From Gemmatimonadaceae bacterium (GTDB taxonomy: Bacteria; Gemmatimonadota; Gemmatimonadetes; Gemmatimonadales; Gemmatimonadaceae), in assembly GCA_013820975.1 (NCBI GenBank), contig JACDHQ010000096.1, forward strand, positions 1 through 7,330: a DNA stretch of 7,330 bases, in the 5' to 3' direction. The position numbers and the translations under genes were made by a program. Below are positions 5,583 to 7,330 of the stretch, piece by piece. Every line of letters starts with the position of its first letter. Position 1 is the stretch's first letter. Under the pieces are notes generated by a model that did not search any database, had not been told where the DNA came from, and saw only the letters and a program-made list of their open reading frames with translations.

Positions 5583-5902
5583 TCACGGGGGCGGCACGCG
5601 AAGCTCGACCTGACCGGCGGGCACTTCTCCCGCGCGCCGGGCATTTCCGACTGGAGTCATTCCGATCCTGTACGTACCGGGCGGCAGCGAATCGCCCAGG
5701 ATTGCCTGGACCGTCGTAAGGAATGTCCCTGCCCGCGCGGAATCCCCCGGCGGTACGAGGACGCGGTACCTGACGGCCATGCACACCAGCGGGCGCGTCT
5801 CGACGGCGCTTCGCCACGCGTCGGAGCTCCAGGCGGGGATGGCTGCCGTTCCGGCGAATGCCCGAACGAGCGGGCGTGAGCCCCAAGGGAACCGGGCTTC
5901 AT
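5583..5902 (-). pseudogene. Small secreted-type protein gene, frameshifted near its start
   Basis: The coding frame ends at TGA 5583-5585 with GQVELRVPPP and reads upstream through RYRVLVPPGDSARAG and AGTAAIPAWSSDAWRS to about 5880, with strongly GC-rich third positions, but has no good start there. The first in-frame ATG (5786) falls in mid-domain and would give only 67 residues. An ATG at 5902 overlaps the stop of the upstream HEAT-like gene (ATGA), a classical coupling arrangement, but it is in another frame. A single indel between 5902 and about 5870 would join MKPGSLGAHA to a signal-peptide-like LVRAFAGTAAIPA, giving an exported protein of about 105 residues. Its function is not recognised. 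Alternatively the 5786 start is real, or the shift is a sequencing error. Confidence 0.5.
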
Positions 5903-6966
5903 AGCCGTCGCAGCCATGCTTCCCATCCGCCCGGAGCCATCGATGCGTCGCCGCCGCGGTTCAGGTGCTTCAGGAACTCGCCGGTCCGGTGCGGTGAAGC
6001 CGGGTTGTCGGCGCCGAGGTGCTCGAGGGCCCACCGGATGTTGCCTCGCAGCAGCGCCGGCGCGTGCGCGGGGTCGATCCGGGTCTGCACGAGCGCCTCG
6101 GCGAGCGGCTCGAAGGCACGGAGGTTGGTGCCTCCGAGGAGGAGTCGGAGCGCGGGCAGCGCAGGCGTCCAGTCCACGGCTCGCGGTGGCATCGCCTTGA
6201 GCGCCGTGAGTGCAAGGTCGCGCACGGGAGGGTGCGGGTCGCGAAGCGCCTCGACGAGTCCCCACCACGCCCGGTCGTCATCGGCAAAGTTGACCAGGAC
6301 AGCGACCGCGATGAGCCGGTTCAGGTACAGCGCGTCGCCATGCAGCGCTGCGAGCGCCGTGTCGCGGCTGGCCGGCGACCGCGAATCGTCGAGAAAGGTC
6401 CAGAGCCGTTCGGCATCCTTCTTCAACCGCGGGTGCGGCGCCACGCCCTGCGCTCGGCCGACCGAGTCGCGGCGGTACATGTTCAGCGCCGGCTGCAGCC
6501 AGTTGGAGTCGAACGACCGCATTCCCACGCCGCTGACGGATGCACCGACGAACGCCGCATACTCCGGCCGGACGACGTTCATGCCCCGCGGGGAGGGCGC
6601 CCACGCCACGAGAGCGGAGTCCTGCGGCTCGACCACCTTGATGACCAGGAACTGGCGCCGTTCGGTGGGGCTCTTCGCGTCGGGCCCACCGATCATGGTC
6701 AACCGGACCACCTGGACATCCGCGAAGCGGAGCGAATCCTTGAGCGTGACGATGCCTCCGTCGTCGTGCAGCGTCTGGCCCGGAACCCTCCTGGCGATGG
6801 AGTCCTGCAGTGTGGCCAGTGTCCAATGCCTGAGCCCCAGCACCTCGACGCGCATGTCGCCCGTGTCGTAGGCATTCTGCTGGGCTGCGAGCGGGCGTGT
6901 CGCACATGGTAAGGCGGCGAGCAGGAGCGCGCCGATCAGGACGTGGGGGTGTCGCATGGTGCTCAT
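5899..6966 (-). CDS. Secreted HEAT-like repeat protein of unknown function
   Basis: From ATG 6966 this is a 355-residue protein with a clear signal peptide (hydrophobic VLIGALLLAALP, cleavage near LAAQQ, residue 29). ATG 6957 (MRHPHV) is an equally good start. Residues about 38-115 alternate beta and alpha elements (VEVLGLRHWTLATLQDSI, later FADVQVVRLTM), vaguely reminiscent of a POTRA-type module, but this is speculative. Residues about 180-335 form helical pairs with HEAT-like features, such as DPHPPVRDLALTALKAM. It acts outside the cytoplasm, probably as a binding scaffold. Its stop TGA overlaps the ATG of a following small gene (ATGA), so the two were probably coupled. The frame stays open upstream past 7227, with Shine-Dalgarno-like GGAG before ATGs at 7194 and 7227; those starts would bury the signal peptide about 75-87 residues in, so I prefer 6966. 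Confidence 0.7.
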   Translation of the reverse strand: MSTMRHPHVLIGALLLAALPCATRPLAAQQNAYDTGDMRVEVLGLRHWTLATLQDSIARRVPGQTLHDDGGIVTLKDSLRFADVQVVRLTMIGGPDAKSPTERRQFLVIKVVEPQDSALVAWAPSPRGMNVVRPEYAAFVGASVSGVGMRSFDSNWLQPALNMYRRDSVGRAQGVAPHPRLKKDAERLWTFLDDSRSPASRDTALAALHGDALYLNRLIAVAVLVNFADDDRAWWGLVEALRDPHPPVRDLALTALKAMPPRAVDWTPALPALRLLLGGTNLRAFEPLAEALVQTRIDPAHAPALLRGNIRWALEHLGADNPASPHRTGEFLKHLNRGGDASMAPGGWEAWLRRL

Positions 6967-7330
6967 GGCGGCGCGAAGGCTGCCGAGGTTGAGGATGCAC
7001 CCATGGACCGCGCCGAGCGGCGACGCCCGTGCGACGATGCCATGGGTGCTGGCGCCAAACTGCCGCGGGCGGCAGAAAGCCGCAAGGAGATTCATCCCGT
7101 CGCGGGCCGTGCGGGTGTCGCTCACCCGCACGCTCGCAATGGCGTGCGACGGCTTGCGACGGCTCCCTGCGAGGCGCACCTTGTGCCGCCCCATGACCTC
7201 GCTCCTACCCGAGATGACCCCAGACATCCAGGCTCCTCCCGAAGAGGGTCGCGCATACCGTGATGGTGTGTACCAGCCCGTCGACGCGGCGGGCCTGCCC
7301 GACGCGCCCGACTCGCACGCCTTTGCGGGG

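Noticed and set aside
4853..5719. 288-codon plus-strand open frame across repeat B
   Set aside because: Antisense to the RDD gene and running through unrelated segments; not consistent with one protein.
5858..6912. Two long plus-strand open frames (337 and 297 codons)
   Set aside because: Antisense to the HEAT-like secreted protein, Arg/Ser-rich, with no motif and no ribosome site.
1..7330. CRISPR array, tRNA or rRNA genes, known defence or toxin-antitoxin genes
   Set aside because: No regularly spaced repeats, no cloverleaf or rRNA signatures, and no hallmark motifs were seen on either strand.

Overview
High-GC bacterial DNA (every convincing reading frame is rich in G/C at third codon positions). 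The proteins are mostly exported or membrane-bound (signal peptides, one ending in an 'AAQQ' cleavage context, HEAT-like repeat proteins, an RDD membrane protein, a DUF922 metalloprotease-like protein). That mix would suit Gemmatimonadota or a similar soil phylum. This is an inference from style only, since no marker gene is present.

Layout. 1-717 is the right end of an IS21-family insertion sequence, with the 3' part of istB and two tandem copies of the terminal repeat. 718-1328 has no convincing gene and carries a GCACGAAG-type inverted repeat. From 1329 to 7227 almost everything lies on the minus strand: a 33-codon tail fragment of an RDD gene; a small HEAT-like lipoprotein gene (1621-2253); a frameshifted glycine-zipper lipoprotein gene (2270-2611); a scrap of a second HEAT-like gene (2774-2867); a DUF922 gene without its normal 5' end (3286-3816); an alpha/beta hydrolase pseudogene (3874-4415); a full-length RDD gene (4508-5350); a broken small secreted-protein gene (5583-5902); and a secreted HEAT-like protein (5899-6966). 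The only plus-strand chromosomal gene is an unknown exported protein (2896-3369), convergent with DUF922.

The region behaves like a graveyard of duplicated accessory genes next to an IS element. Two separate repeats tie its left and right halves together: a 174-bp repeat (1329-1502 and 4437-4610, 11 mismatches) and a 73-bp repeat (2695-2767 and 5372-5444, 8 mismatches), both in the same orientation and order. The DNA between them differs: a HEAT gene plus a lipoprotein gene on the left, the RDD gene on the right. So two modules share their ends but not their contents. Several genes are visibly broken, including a hydrolase whose catalytic serine codon is a TGA stop. I see no evidence for a new defence or biosynthetic system. 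The unusual content is the swapped-module architecture and the pattern of decay. All alignments were made by eye.
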